DNA of 64,000 nucleotides from Virgisporangium ochraceum (lineage in GTDB: Bacteria; Actinomycetota; Actinomycetes; Mycobacteriales; Micromonosporaceae), in the NCBI RefSeq assembly GCF_016863655.1, contig NZ_BOPH01000010.1:1-64000 (forward strand), in the 5' to 3' direction. The notes below the pieces were generated by a model. The model saw only the letters and a program-made list of their open reading frames with translations, ran no database searches and was not told the origin of the DNA. The position numbers were made by a program, and so were the translations under genes. Positions 1 to 9,255 of this stretch are shown here, piece by piece (the first letter of the stretch is position 1; each line of letters starts with the position of its first letter).

Positions 1-92
1 AACGATCAACAGCCACCCGAACCCCGCGAAGACAGCGCGTCCGACCAGTAGCGCGATGTCAGGTCGTGGACCGGCCGCGCCGCCCACGGTCT

Positions 93-184
93 CGCCGTCG
101 CCAAGGCGTGCGCCGTCGCCGTGGCGTGCGCCGTCGCCGTGGCCTGCGCCGTCGCCGAGGCGTGCGCCGTCGCCGAGGCCCGCG
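93..184. repeat. 18-bp tandem repeat
   Basis: About five imperfect head-to-tail copies of an 18-bp unit (GCGTGCGCCGTCGCCGTG and one- or two-base variants), with unit starts at 106, 124, 142 and 160 and partial copies on both sides. The array abuts the inverted-repeat element at 186-257. Although 18 is a multiple of three, no gene with family resemblance covers it, so I treat it as non-coding low-complexity DNA. The rest of 1-322 shows no gene. Confidence 0.75.
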
Positions 185-185
185 T

Positions 186-257
186 CGATCTTGCACTTGT
201 GGCCGCCCCCATTTGCGGAAATGTCATGTTTTTGGGGAGGCCACAACTGCAAGATCG
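186..257. repeat. intergenic inverted-repeat element, copy 1
   Basis: Imperfect inverted repeat. The left arm begins CGATCTTGCACTTGTGGCC and the right arm is nearly its reverse complement (GGCCACAACTGCAAGATCG), around an AT-richer centre. The same arms recur at 9256-9330 and 40181-40264, so this is a dispersed family. It lies downstream of the minus-strand oxidoreductase ending at 323 and could act as a transcription terminator, a REP/MITE-like element or a protein-binding site. Confidence 0.8.
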
Positions 258-322
258 GCGCAGCGGGGGGCGTCGCGCTGCGTGGGTTGGGCCACGCGGC
301 ACTCCGGGGGCTTGACGGAGCG

Positions 323-1198
323 CTACTTGCCTATGTCCCGCAGCCTCGGCATGACCTGCTCCGCGACGCCGTTGGCGAACTCGACCGGGTGCCGGTCGGG
401 CATCGTCTGCACCTCGGACACGCCCAGGCGGGCGTAGGCCTCGGCCGCCGTGAGCCACGCGTCGACGTCGGCGAGGGCCGGCTGCGTGATCAGCACGGTC
501 TTCTCGATCGTGTCGTAGTCGCGGCCCTCGGCCTCGCAGTGGCTGCGGAGAACGTCGAGCTTGTGCTCCACGTCGGCGGTGTCGATGCCCCCGAACACGT
601 TGCACGCGTCGGCGTACTTCGCCACCAGCCGCAGCGTCTTCTTCTCGCCGCCACCGCCGATGAGGATCTTCGGCCGCGGCGTGCTCAGGGCCGGCGGGTA
701 GTTGCGGGTCTCGGCGAGGTCGTAGTGCCGGCCCTTGAACGGGCCGTTGTCGTCGCTCCACATCTGCAGGCAGATCTGCAGCGTCTCCTCCAACCGCTCG
801 AACCGCTCGGCGACCGGCACCACCGGCACGCCGAGTCCCCGCTGCTCCCGCTCGTACCAGGAGGCGCCGATGCCGAGCCTCGCCCGCCCACCCGAGAGGA
901 CGTCGAGCGTGGTGACGATCTTCGCCAGCAGGCCCGGGTGCCGGTACATCACGCCGGTCACCATCAGGCCCAGCGTCATCCTGTCGGTCTTCGCCGCCAC
1001 GTAACCCAACGTCGTGTAGCCCTCGAGCATCGGCTCGTCGACGTCGGCCATCCCCTCCATCTGGAAGAAGTGGTCCATGACCGTGAACGAGGAGACCCCC
1101 GCCTCCTCGACGATGTGTGCCGTCTCGGCGAGCGTCGGCGCGATCGCGGCCGGCTCGGCGGGCGTCGAGTAGTTCCAGTAGTGCACGCCTAGCTTCAT
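323..1198 (-). CDS. LLM-class F420-dependent oxidoreductase
   Basis: A 291-residue luciferase-like (bacterial luciferase/F420) TIM-barrel oxidoreductase. It opens MKLGVHYWNYS and carries the family pattern of a conserved early strand, the segment VTGVMYRHPGLLAKIVTTLD and the SGGRARLGIGASWY motif near residues 102-115. Members usually transfer hydride between F420H2 and a small substrate; the substrate cannot be read from sequence. The ATG at 1198 fits the family N-terminus. The gene stands alone, with an inverted-repeat element downstream and a 23-bp dyad with DnaA-box-like halves about 60 bp upstream of the start. Confidence 0.88.
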   Translation of the reverse strand: MKLGVHYWNYSTPAEPAAIAPTLAETAHIVEEAGVSSFTVMDHFFQMEGMADVDEPMLEGYTTLGYVAAKTDRMTLGLMVTGVMYRHPGLLAKIVTTLDVLSGGRARLGIGASWYEREQRGLGVPVVPVAERFERLEETLQICLQMWSDDNGPFKGRHYDLAETRNYPPALSTPRPKILIGGGGEKKTLRLVAKYADACNVFGGIDTADVEHKLDVLRSHCEAEGRDYDTIEKTVLITQPALADVDAWLTAAEAYARLGVSEVQTMPDRHPVEFANGVAEQVMPRLRDIGK

Positions 1199-1257
1199 GC
1201 CGTCGATTCTGCTCCTGGTGCCCGAAAGCCCAGGTCACTTGGTATGCACTCCAACCA

Positions 1258-1280
1258 CCTGTGGACAAGTTGTCCACAGG
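1258..1280. promoter_or_regulatory. 23-bp perfect dyad, paired DnaA-box-like sites
   Basis: CCTGTGGACAA-G-TTGTCCACAGG is an 11+1+11 perfect inverted repeat. Each half holds TTGTCCACA, which matches the DnaA box preferred in high-GC actinomycetes. It sits about 60 bp upstream of the oxidoreductase start at 1198, inside a gene-free stretch (1199-1627) in which I see nothing else apart from a short GTCGGGCCCGAC palindrome at about 1603-1614. It could be a DnaA-titration or regulatory site, or the operator of an unrelated repressor. Confidence 0.5.
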
Positions 1281-1627
1281 GCACAGCCGGCCCTTCCCAG
1301 GGCGACCGGCACCCCCGGCGCGACGCGCAGCTGTGGGCAGCCGTGCTGGCGGGCATCGCCCGGCCGCGACCTCGACGGCGCGGTCGGATGGCTGATCGGG
1401 CCGTCGCCGCGCGCCGCACCACACCGGCCAGGTCGCCGGCAACGCTGACCGCCCGGCACAGGGTGCGGTGGCGGCGGGAACTGCCCGATGCACTGTCGGA
1501 CGTCGCGGACGGCTGTCACTCGCCTCTCGAACCGCGGTACAGCCGGCGGGTCGTCGGACACGTCGCCGAGCGCCTGCGACGGAACTGTATGAAACCTATC
1601 GGGTCGGGCCCGACGCATCGGTTAGCT

Positions 1628-4474
1628 TCATGGTGCAGCCGACCCGGAGCTAGCAACGGGGGTGGTCGGCTGCGGGAGGTTGGCCAACCTGTCCCTCAGC
1701 GTGGCGGCCGCCGGGTGGCCGAGGTCGTCGAGGATCGTCGCGGCCCGGCGCCACGCGTCGGCCGCGGCGGTCACGTCGCCGGCGTCGGCCTGGGCGGCGC
1801 CCAGGTTCTCCAGCGTCGACGCCTCCTCGTAGCGGTCGCCCGACTCGCGGAACCGCAGCAGCGCCTCCTCGAAGCTCGCCACCGCGTCGGCGAAGCGGCC
1901 CAGCTGGTGCTGCACGTAGCCGAGGCTGTCCCAGGCGTGGGCGGCGTCGACGCGGTCGTCGCCGGCCTGGTGCAGGTCCAGGGCGCCGGTGCAGAACACC
2001 AGCGCCTTCTCGAAGTCGCCGCGTTGGGCGTGGATCCAGCCGATCGCGTTCAGGGTGCGCGCCTCGCCGTTGCGGTGACCCACCTCCCGGTACAGCTCCC
2101 GCGCCGACTCGGAGAACTCCAGCGCCCGGTCGAACTCGCCGGTCGAGTAGTTCAGCTGCGCGAGCGTCCCCTGGGTGTGCGCCCGCTCCAACCGGTCGCC
2201 GACCGCCTCGAACAGCTCCGCGGTGAGCCTCAGCTCGTCGCCGGCCTCGCCGACGCGTCCCAACCGCACGTACATGCCCGCCAGCGCCCGGCGGACCTGG
2301 GCCTCCGCGGTGCGGTCCCCGGCACCGCGGGCCGCGCCCAGCGCCGCCCGCAACGCGTCGACGGCCTGGTCGAGGTAGCCCTGCCGGTAGAAGAACACGT
2401 ACATCGCCAGGGCCAGGTCCCACGCGGCCCGCGCCGGCCGGCTCCGGGCCGCCGTGCGTACGGCGTCGACCAGCAGTGGACGCTCGTGAGCGAACCAGCG
2501 CAGCGCGTCCGCCGCGTCGGCGAGGGCCGGTGGCACCACACCGGGTACGGGATCGGGCAGCGGTTCGTGGCCGCGCCGGCTGTGGAGCAGCCGCGAACCG
2601 GCGTCGGCCACGTGCGTGTAGTGGTCGACCAGGCGCCGCAGCGCCGGCTCCGCCTCACCGGCGCCGACCTGCTCGCGGGCGTACGCGCGGAGCAGGTCGT
2701 GCAGGCCGAACCGGCCCCACGGCAACGCCACCACCAGGTTCGCCGCCACCAGCGCGTCGAGTGCCGCGCGGGCCCGGTCGAGCGGGTAGCCGGCCAGGCT
2801 CGCCACCGCCGGCAGCCCGATGTCGGGCCCGGGCGTGAGGCCGATCAGCCGGAAGACGCGGGCCGGCACCGGGTCGAGCGCCCGGTACGAGCTGGCGAAC
2901 ACCGACCGCAGGTCGGTCGCCGGGTCGGCCTGCCGGAACGGAGCGAGGTCGGCCGAGCGCGACGGGTCGGGCCGCATCGCCTCCCGCAGGTCGGCGGCGA
3001 TCGTCGCGAGCGGCAGGTCGGGCCGCAGCACCGCCCGGGCGGCGACCACCGCGAGCGCCAGCGGAAGCCGGGCGCACCGGGTCACGATCTCCCGTGCGGC
3101 CTCCGGCTCGGCGGCCAGCCGCCGCGCACCCATCCGCCGGACCAGCAACGCGTGCGCCTCGTGCGCCGGCAGCACGTCGAGGACCACCGGCAGCGCACCC
3201 TCGCTGACGACCAGCCCGGCGAGGTCCGACCGGCTGGTCACCACCGCGAGCGACGACGACCCGGGCAGCAGCGGACGCACCTGCCCGGCATCGCGGGCGT
3301 TGTCGAGCACCACCAGCAGCCGCCGGTCGGCGAGCAGGCTGCGGTACAGGGCGGCCCGCTCGGCGAGGTCCGGCGGAACCCGCTCGGCGGCCACCCCGAG
3401 CGCGTCGAGGAACCCGCGCAGCGCCTCGGCCGCACCGACCGGTGAGCCGCTCGGGTCGAACCCGCGCAGGTTCACGTACAGCTGACCGTCGGGGAACGAC
3501 TCGCGGATGCGGTGCGCCCAGTGCACGGCCAGCGCCGTCTTGCCGACGCCGGCGGTGCCGGCGATCGCGGTGATCAGCACCGCCGGGGAAGGACCGTTAC
3601 GGGACGCGGCGAGCGCCTCGTCGAGCTGACGCAGGTGACCCGCGCGCCCGGTGAACGCGGGCAGGTCACCGGGCAGCTGCGCGGGCCTGACAGGAGCGGG
3701 CGCGGGCTCCTTCGGCCCGGGGTCCGGGGGCTCGGCGGCGGTCGCGGCGAGGATCTCGCGTTGCGCCGCCCGCAGCACGGGACCCGGCTCCACCCCGAGG
3801 TGCTCCACCAGCGCGGCCCGGGCCTCGGTGTAGACCCGCAGCGCCGCCGCCACGTCACCCTGCCGGTGCAGCGCGCGCATGAGCAGCGCCTGCGCCCGTT
3901 CCCGCAACGGATGCGCGGTGACCAGCTCCCGCAGCGCCGGCAGGGCGGCGGCCGCCGCGCCCAGGTCGACCCGCACCTCGGCCAGCTCCTCGACGGTCGC
4001 GAGCTGCGCCTCGTCGAGCGCCGCCGCGTAGGCACGCAGCCGCGTACCCGCCGCGACACCAGCCAGCGCCGACCCGCGCCACAGCCGGCCGGCCTCCTCC
4101 AGCAGCCGGGCGCTGCCGGCCAGGTCGCCGCCGGCCCGCGCGTCGGCGGCCCGCTGCCGCAGGTCGTCGAACACCAGCGCGTCGCAGGTGGGCGGGTCGA
4201 GGGTCAGCTGGTAGCCGTCGCCGCTGCGGACGATGACGTCCGGCGAGCCGGCCGCGGCGAACGCCCGGCGCAGGTTGGCGGCGTAGGTGCGCACGTTCGC
4301 GACCGCCGACTCGGGCGGGTCGTCGGGCCACACCTCGTCGATGAGGTCGTCGAGGCCGACGGTCCGGTTGGCGCGGGCGACGAGGAGCGCGAGGACCGTG
4401 CGCTGCTTCTTCGCGCCGAGGGACACCGGCTCGCCGTCGAGGTGAACCCGCAACGGACCGAGCACGGCGAACAT
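1628..4474 (-). CDS. AfsR/SARP-family regulator (wHTH-BTAD-NB-ARC-TPR), first copy
   Basis: About 948 residues. It has an N-terminal OmpR-type winged helix (MFAVLGPLRVHLDGEPV, ending near residue 95), then a bacterial transcriptional activation domain (about 97-245), an NB-ARC ATPase with Walker A GTAGVGKT near residue 306 and a DNA-binding-associated segment, and C-terminal TPR repeats (about 650-930) with repeated A-x-x-x-L-G patterns. AfsR-type proteins activate promoters containing 11-bp-phased heptamers, often for secondary metabolism or morphology. I chose ATG 4474; GTG 4480 is the alternative. A striking array of phased heptamers lies just upstream (4499-4574), suggesting autoregulation. 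No biosynthetic cluster is adjacent. Confidence 0.88.
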   Translation of the reverse strand: MFAVLGPLRVHLDGEPVSLGAKKQRTVLALLVARANRTVGLDDLIDEVWPDDPPESAVANVRTYAANLRRAFAAAGSPDVIVRSGDGYQLTLDPPTCDALVFDDLRQRAADARAGGDLAGSARLLEEAGRLWRGSALAGVAAGTRLRAYAAALDEAQLATVEELAEVRVDLGAAAAALPALRELVTAHPLRERAQALLMRALHRQGDVAAALRVYTEARAALVEHLGVEPGPVLRAAQREILAATAAEPPDPGPKEPAPAPVRPAQLPGDLPAFTGRAGHLRQLDEALAASRNGPSPAVLITAIAGTAGVGKTALAVHWAHRIRESFPDGQLYVNLRGFDPSGSPVGAAEALRGFLDALGVAAERVPPDLAERAALYRSLLADRRLLVVLDNARDAGQVRPLLPGSSSLAVVTSRSDLAGLVVSEGALPVVLDVLPAHEAHALLVRRMGARRLAAEPEAAREIVTRCARLPLALAVVAARAVLRPDLPLATIAADLREAMRPDPSRSADLAPFRQADPATDLRSVFASSYRALDPVPARVFRLIGLTPGPDIGLPAVASLAGYPLDRARAALDALVAANLVVALPWGRFGLHDLLRAYAREQVGAGEAEPALRRLVDHYTHVADAGSRLLHSRRGHEPLPDPVPGVVPPALADAADALRWFAHERPLLVDAVRTAARSRPARAAWDLALAMYVFFYRQGYLDQAVDALRAALGAARGAGDRTAEAQVRRALAGMYVRLGRVGEAGDELRLTAELFEAVGDRLERAHTQGTLAQLNYSTGEFDRALEFSESARELYREVGHRNGEARTLNAIGWIHAQRGDFEKALVFCTGALDLHQAGDDRVDAAHAWDSLGYVQHQLGRFADAVASFEEALLRFRESGDRYEEASTLENLGAAQADAGDVTAAADAWRRAATILDDLGHPAAATLRDRLANLPQPTTPVASSGSAAP

Positions 4475-4498
4475 GAGCACCGCTTATCTTCTCATCGG

Positions 4499-4574
4499 GC
4501 GGCTCGTTGAGCGGCGCATGGGCGGCTCATGGGCGGCTCGTTGAGCGGCTCATGGGCGGCTCATTGAGCGGCGA
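4499..4574. promoter_or_regulatory. helically phased heptamer array upstream of AfsR/SARP gene
   Basis: Seven GCGGCTC-like heptamers (five exact, two GCGGCGC/GCGGCGA) start at 4499, 4511, 4522, 4533, 4545, 4556 and 4568, i.e. every 11-12 bp, one turn of B-DNA. The spacing is not a multiple of three, so a coding repeat is excluded. SARP proteins are known to bind heptameric direct repeats at 11-bp or 22-bp periodicity, and this array begins about 20 bp upstream of a SARP start. It overlaps the 3' end of the neighbouring gene (stop at 4561). Autoregulatory binding is inference. Confidence 0.6.
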
Positions 4575-5847
4575 CGAATCCGTACAGGTGCGCGGCGAGG
4601 TCGGCCGGCACGGTCCACAGTGCGTGCGGCAGCACCGCGTTGCCGCCGGTGTAGGTCAACCGCAGCAGCGGCTGGCCGGCCTCGGTGCCCAGCGCCACCT
4701 TGGGCTTGCGGGCCGTGCCGAGGCCGCCGAGCCCGAAGAGCACGACCGGGTCGCGGGTGGTCAGCCCGTGCCGGGTGCGCTCGTCGTGCCAGGCGCGGTA
4801 GGCCGCGCCCAGTCGCCACGGCGCCAGGTCGGTGAACCCGGTGTAGAGGTTGGTGACCCACGTGCCGGTGACCTCGGCCCGGAAGTGCCGGTGCGGCACG
4901 CCGGCCAGGATCCGCAGCAGGTCGGGCTCGACCCGCACCCCGGCCGCGTCGAACGCGTCGGGCCAGGCCGAACGGCGCATCGCGTCGACCACCGGGGCGA
5001 CGTCGTCGGGGTGCTCGACCTGCCAGCGGTTCGTCGGTCCGGTGCCGGCGTGGTCCCGGCGCCACAGCCACGGGGTCAGGTCCCACCGGTGCGGCTGGTT
5101 GGCGGAGATCAGGTCGGCCGCGCCGACCAGCAGGTCCGGGCCGTGCGCCCGCGCGGTGAGCCACCGGGTGCGCAGGTGGGGCCGTACGCCGGGGTCACGG
5201 GCCAGCGCCACCACGGCGCTGCGCAGGTACCGGCCGTTGCGGTCGCGGGGGAAGTGGAAGCACAGTGCCGACGGGTCGATGGCCGCGGCCGCCGCGGCGA
5301 ACTGCGCCGGCACCTCCGCGACCCGCACCCGCGCCGACTCGGCCGCGGCCCGGCGGTGCTCGAACCGCCGTCGCTCGCGGCGCAGCCGCGCCTTCGGGTC
5401 CTCCACGGGCGGGTCGACGGTGAACAGGCCGGCCCGGCGGTGCCAGAGGATCAGCTCGTCGGCGGCCGCGCGGGCCTGCTCGAAGAGCCGGAACACCACG
5501 ATGGGACGCGGGCCGTGCCCGCCGAGGCCGTCGTCGTCCTCCCGGATCTGCACCTCGAAGACGAGGTCGCCGGGCGAGTCGAGGTCGTAGCCGGTGCGCG
5601 GGTCACGCGCGTATCCGCCGCCGCCGGCCCGCCGGTGTCCGCGCACGGCCGTCACCACGGCGTCCCACGAGTCGTCCTCGGCCGTGCAGCGCAGCGCCGC
5701 GACCGGTGTCTGCGGCGCGCCGGTCGCGTCGGGCGCCGCCGGCCGGAACGACCCGCCGCTCACCGGCACCCCGGCCTCCGCGCACAGCGTGGCCACCGGT
5801 TCGAGGAGTCGCATCCGGAACGCAGCATGGACGTCATCAGTGCGCAC
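4561..5847 (-). CDS. hypothetical protein, not recognised
   Basis: Predicted 428-residue soluble protein that I do not recognise. Visible features are an arginine-rich helical stretch near the middle (LRRERRRFEHRRAAAESARV), many Trp residues in the second half and no membrane segment or signal peptide. I chose GTG 5847 because a -10-like GACAAT (5859-5854 on the minus strand) ends six bases before it, the leaderless geometry seen elsewhere in this window; ATG 5814 is an alternative, and a longer reading frame to 6015 would overlap the argS start. The gene is divergent from argS, and its 3' end carries part of the phased heptamer array. Confidence 0.6.
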   Translation of the reverse strand: MRTDDVHAAFRMRLLEPVATLCAEAGVPVSGGSFRPAAPDATGAPQTPVAALRCTAEDDSWDAVVTAVRGHRRAGGGGYARDPRTGYDLDSPGDLVFEVQIREDDDGLGGHGPRPIVVFRLFEQARAAADELILWHRRAGLFTVDPPVEDPKARLRRERRRFEHRRAAAESARVRVAEVPAQFAAAAAAIDPSALCFHFPRDRNGRYLRSAVVALARDPGVRPHLRTRWLTARAHGPDLLVGAADLISANQPHRWDLTPWLWRRDHAGTGPTNRWQVEHPDDVAPVVDAMRRSAWPDAFDAAGVRVEPDLLRILAGVPHRHFRAEVTGTWVTNLYTGFTDLAPWRLGAAYRAWHDERTRHGLTTRDPVVLFGLGGLGTARKPKVALGTEAGQPLLRLTYTGGNAVLPHALWTVPADLAAHLYGFVAAQ

Positions 5848-6002
5848 GGCGAAATTGTCGCGGCAACGACCGGGTCCCGTATAGTGGTGGGCCTGATGGC
5901 ATTGCGGCTCCGACGACGTTGACACGGCCCGCGCCCCGGTTCTGAAGCTGGGCGTGCGAGGCCTTCCGGTCTTTGTCGGAATCTTTCGTTGCGGAGCCTC
6001 CC

Positions 6003-7724
6003 ATGCTGGTGTCATCTCTTTCGTCGCTGCTCGCCGGTCGGATCGCTGAGCGGTTTTCAGCCGCCGCTCCCGAGCTCACGTTCGACCCGCAGGTGCGCCG
6101 GTCGGCGCACGCCGACTTCCAGGCCGACGGGGTGCTCGCGGCCGGCAGGGCGCTGGGCCGCAACCCGCGCGAGCTGGCCGTCGCGGTGGCCGCCGGCCTC
6201 GCCGGTGAGCCGGTGCTCGCCGCGAGCAGCGTCGCCGGTCCCGGGTTCATCAACCTCACGTTCACCGACCGGGCCCTGCTCACGCAGGCCGCGGCGCGGC
6301 TGGCCGACGACCGGCTGGGCGTGCCGCTGTCCGACACCGGCCGGGTCACGGTGATCGACTACTCGCAGCCGAACATCGCGAAGGAGATGCACGTCGGGCA
6401 CCTGCGGTCGACGATCATCGGTGACGCGTTGGCGCGGGTCCTGGGCCACCTCGGCGGCACCGTGGTGCGGCAGAACCACATCGGCGACTGGGGCACCCAG
6501 TTCGGGATGCTGATCGAGTACCTCTTCGGTGACGCCGTCGGTGACGAGCCGGCGGGCATCTCGCGGCTGTCGGCGCTGTACCGGGCCGCGCGGGCCCGGT
6601 TCGAGGCCGACCCGGCGTTCGTCGAACGGTCGCGGCGGCGGGTGGTCGCGCTGCAGGCCGGTGACCCGGAGACGGTGACCGCGTGGCGCGACATCGTCGC
6701 GGAGTCCACGAGGTACTTCACCGACGTGTACGACCGGCTCGGCGTGCTGCTCGAACCGGGCGACGTGGCCGGAGAGAGCTTCTACAACCCGATGCTCGCC
6801 GGCGTCGCCGAAGACCTGCTCGCGCTGGGTGTGGCGACCGTGAGCGACGGCGCGGTGTGCGTCTTCTTCGACGACGTCCGCGGCCCCGACGGCGATCCGG
6901 TACCGCTGATCGTGCGGAAGAGCGACGGCGGCTACGGATACGCGGCCACCGACCTGGCCGCGGTGCGGTACCGGGTGACCGACCTGCACGCCGACCGGGT
7001 GCTGTACGTCGTCGACGCGCGGCAGGCGCTGCACTTCCGCATGGTCTTCGAGACCGCGCGGCGGGCCGGGTGGGTCCCGGACGGGGTGGCGGTGGAGCAC
7101 GTGCGGTTCGGGCTGATGCTCGGGCCGGGCGGGCGGCCGTTCAAGACCCGGTACGGCGGCAACGCCCTGTTCACCGACCTCATCGACGAGGCCGTCGCCG
7201 GCGCGCGGAAGGTCATCGACACCAAGAATCCAGAGGTCGACGCCGGGGTTCTGGCGGAGCGGGCGAGGCAGGTGGGCATCGGCGCACTCAAGTACGCCGA
7301 CCTCGCCACCAGCCGCACCCGTGACTACGTGTACGACCCGGCCCGGATGCTGTCCCTGACCGGGAACACGAGCGTCTACCTCCAGTACGCGCACGTCCGG
7401 GCACGGTCGATCCTGCGGAAGGCCGGCGCCGACGGTGCCATCGACACCGGCCTTCCGCTGGAGGCGGCCGAGCGGCTGCTGATCCTCGACCTCGACGGGT
7501 TCGCCGACGCCGTGGAAGAGGTCGGACAGACGCTGGAACCGCACCGGCTGTGCGGGTACCTCTTCCGGTTGGCACAGAGCTTCACGGCGTTCTTCGAGAG
7601 GTGTCCGGTGCTCACGGCTCCTGCACCGGTGCGGGAGAACCGGCTGGCACTGTGTCTCCTGACGGCTCGGACGCTGCGGGCGGGCCTGGAACTGCTGGGG
7701 ATCGAGTCGCCCGACCGCCTCTGA
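6003..7724 (+). CDS. argS: arginyl-tRNA synthetase
   Basis: A 573-residue class I aminoacyl-tRNA synthetase that charges tRNA-Arg. Seen in the sequence: an N-terminal ArgRS additional domain (about 1-115), the HIGH-type signature MHVGHLRSTIIGDALARV near residue 130, the conserved WGTQFGMLIEYL segment, a lysine-containing FKTRYGG loop in place of canonical KMSKS (common in ArgRS), and a C-terminal anticodon-binding DALR domain. ATG 6003 is preceded by GGAG at a suitable distance; a TTG at 5973 is in frame but less likely. The last 113 bp overlap the converging MFS gene. Actinomycetes often carry a second argS, so this may not be the sole copy. Confidence 0.93.
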   Translation: MLVSSLSSLLAGRIAERFSAAAPELTFDPQVRRSAHADFQADGVLAAGRALGRNPRELAVAVAAGLAGEPVLAASSVAGPGFINLTFTDRALLTQAAARLADDRLGVPLSDTGRVTVIDYSQPNIAKEMHVGHLRSTIIGDALARVLGHLGGTVVRQNHIGDWGTQFGMLIEYLFGDAVGDEPAGISRLSALYRAARARFEADPAFVERSRRRVVALQAGDPETVTAWRDIVAESTRYFTDVYDRLGVLLEPGDVAGESFYNPMLAGVAEDLLALGVATVSDGAVCVFFDDVRGPDGDPVPLIVRKSDGGYGYAATDLAAVRYRVTDLHADRVLYVVDARQALHFRMVFETARRAGWVPDGVAVEHVRFGLMLGPGGRPFKTRYGGNALFTDLIDEAVAGARKVIDTKNPEVDAGVLAERARQVGIGALKYADLATSRTRDYVYDPARMLSLTGNTSVYLQYAHVRARSILRKAGADGAIDTGLPLEAAERLLILDLDGFADAVEEVGQTLEPHRLCGYLFRLAQSFTAFFERCPVLTAPAPVRENRLALCLLTARTLRAGLELLGIESPDRL

Positions 7725-8871
7725 CCAACCGCACGGCGAGCACCAGGTACGGGATGCACAGCAGCGCGAACGCGCCCTGGTGCCCCGCCGCGGTCGCCAG
7801 CACGGCGTAGCAGCCGTAGACGGCGATCGTTCCGACGTCGGTCGTCATGCCGGCGAGCGACGTCACCGTGGCGCGGGCCGGGCCGGTGATCGCGTGCTGG
7901 AGCCGGACATCGGCGAGCACCGTGGCGAGCTGGAACCCGCCGAACGCCACCGCCACCGCCACCATCGCGGCGGGATGGCGGATCAGTGCGGCTGCCGCGA
8001 GCACCGCGGCCGAGGCCGCCAGCAGCGCGCCGAACCCGACCCGGCCGAGCGTCTCGGCGCGTCCGGTGAGCAGGCCGCCGGCGGCCACGCCCGCCCAGAC
8101 GAGCAGCTCGAACAGCGGCACGCCCGCGACCGGCACCCCGGTGCCCAGGATCAGCAGGGGCGTGTACTCCTCCAGCGCACCCCAGATCGCCGCCACCACC
8201 GCGACGGTCACCACCGCGGACCGCACCGCCGGGACCCGCTTCACCTCCAACGTGCCGGCGCGAAGCAGTCCGGTGAAAGAGCCGCCCTCACGTGCGTCTC
8301 CGATGGGTTTGCGATGTTCGGGGAAGACGGCCGCGACCGCCGCGGTGAGCAGGCTCACGACGGCGCTGGCGACCCCGACGGCGGCGTAACCGCCGAACGC
8401 GAGCGCGGGTGCGGCGAGCGCCATCGCGAGCACGACGCCGATGGTGCCGGCGGCGGAGGCGCGGCCCATGATCGTGCCGTAGCGGTCTTCCGCGCCGACG
8501 CGTTCGAGCTCCTCGTAGACGAGCGCCTCCAGGGCGCCGGACGCGAGCGCGCCCTTGAGGCCCCAGAGCAGGAAGCCGAGCGCGAACACCCAGTAGGACG
8601 GAAACGCCACCCAGGACGCGAACGCGACGACCGTGAGCAGCGGACCGGCGATGAGCAGCAGCCGCCGCGACACCGTGTCGGCCCAGATGCCCGAGGGCAC
8701 CTCCAGCACGAGGCTGCTACCCGACCAGATGATGAACAGCGAGGTGATCTGCCAGACCGAGAGCCCGGTGCCGGCGAACAGCAGGGCGTAAACCGGGTAG
8801 AGCAGGACAAGATCGTCCAGAAGCGAGTAAGCGTAGAGCGCGGCGGCGATCCGCCGAGATGTGTTGACCAT
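7612..8871 (-). CDS. MFS transporter
   Basis: A 419-residue major facilitator superfamily protein with about 12 hydrophobic segments. It has an early acidic pair (LLDDLVLLYPVYALLF), a motif-A-like loop after helix 2 (WADTVSRRLLL) and a hydrophilic Pro/Ser-rich tail. It probably exports a small molecule by proton antiport; the substrate is unknown. ATG 8871 has a good Shine-Dalgarno sequence (GGGAAGGG). The final 37 or so codons are antisense to the end of argS, so the disordered tail may have arisen by loss of an earlier stop. Confidence 0.85.
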   Translation of the reverse strand: MVNTSRRIAAALYAYSLLDDLVLLYPVYALLFAGTGLSVWQITSLFIIWSGSSLVLEVPSGIWADTVSRRLLLIAGPLLTVVAFASWVAFPSYWVFALGFLLWGLKGALASGALEALVYEELERVGAEDRYGTIMGRASAAGTIGVVLAMALAAPALAFGGYAAVGVASAVVSLLTAAVAAVFPEHRKPIGDAREGGSFTGLLRAGTLEVKRVPAVRSAVVTVAVVAAIWGALEEYTPLLILGTGVPVAGVPLFELLVWAGVAAGGLLTGRAETLGRVGFGALLAASAAVLAAAALIRHPAAMVAVAVAFGGFQLATVLADVRLQHAITGPARATVTSLAGMTTDVGTIAVYGCYAVLATAAGHQGAFALLCIPYLVLAVRLVRGGRATRSPAVPGPPAASEPSGDTVPAGSPAPVQEP

Positions 8872-9255
8872 GGACCCTTCCCACCCGAAACCAACGGACG
8901 TCGAACAAGCGACGCCCGCGGCGGAGCGCGGGGTGTTGCGGGGCTAGATCAACATCGCCAGGTCATGGCGCGAGGGTATCCGAGGAGGGCGGGGAGGGGA
9001 CAGCGTTTTCCGGCCGCCTCCTGGCGGTGCCGGGTGCCTCCTCGCGGTAGGGGCCGCTCGCCGTGGATGTGGTGCCTCCTCGCCGCGGTGGGCCGTTCGC
9101 CGTGGCAGGCCGCCCGCCGCGGACCCTGGCACCTCCTCGCCGTGGTGGGCTGCCCGGCGTGGACCCCGGCCTCCACGCCACGGCCGGTCGCCCGCCGGTC
9201 CTACCACCTCTCACCGCCGAAGGCCGCTCTTCGCCGCCCGCCGGCTCATCTCCTC

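Noticed and set aside
1244..3445. Long plus-strand reading frame across the first AfsR/SARP gene
   Set aside because: Antisense shadow of a high-GC coding region; residue composition is Arg/Pro-rich with no family motif, while the minus frame has clear wHTH, NB-ARC and TPR motifs.
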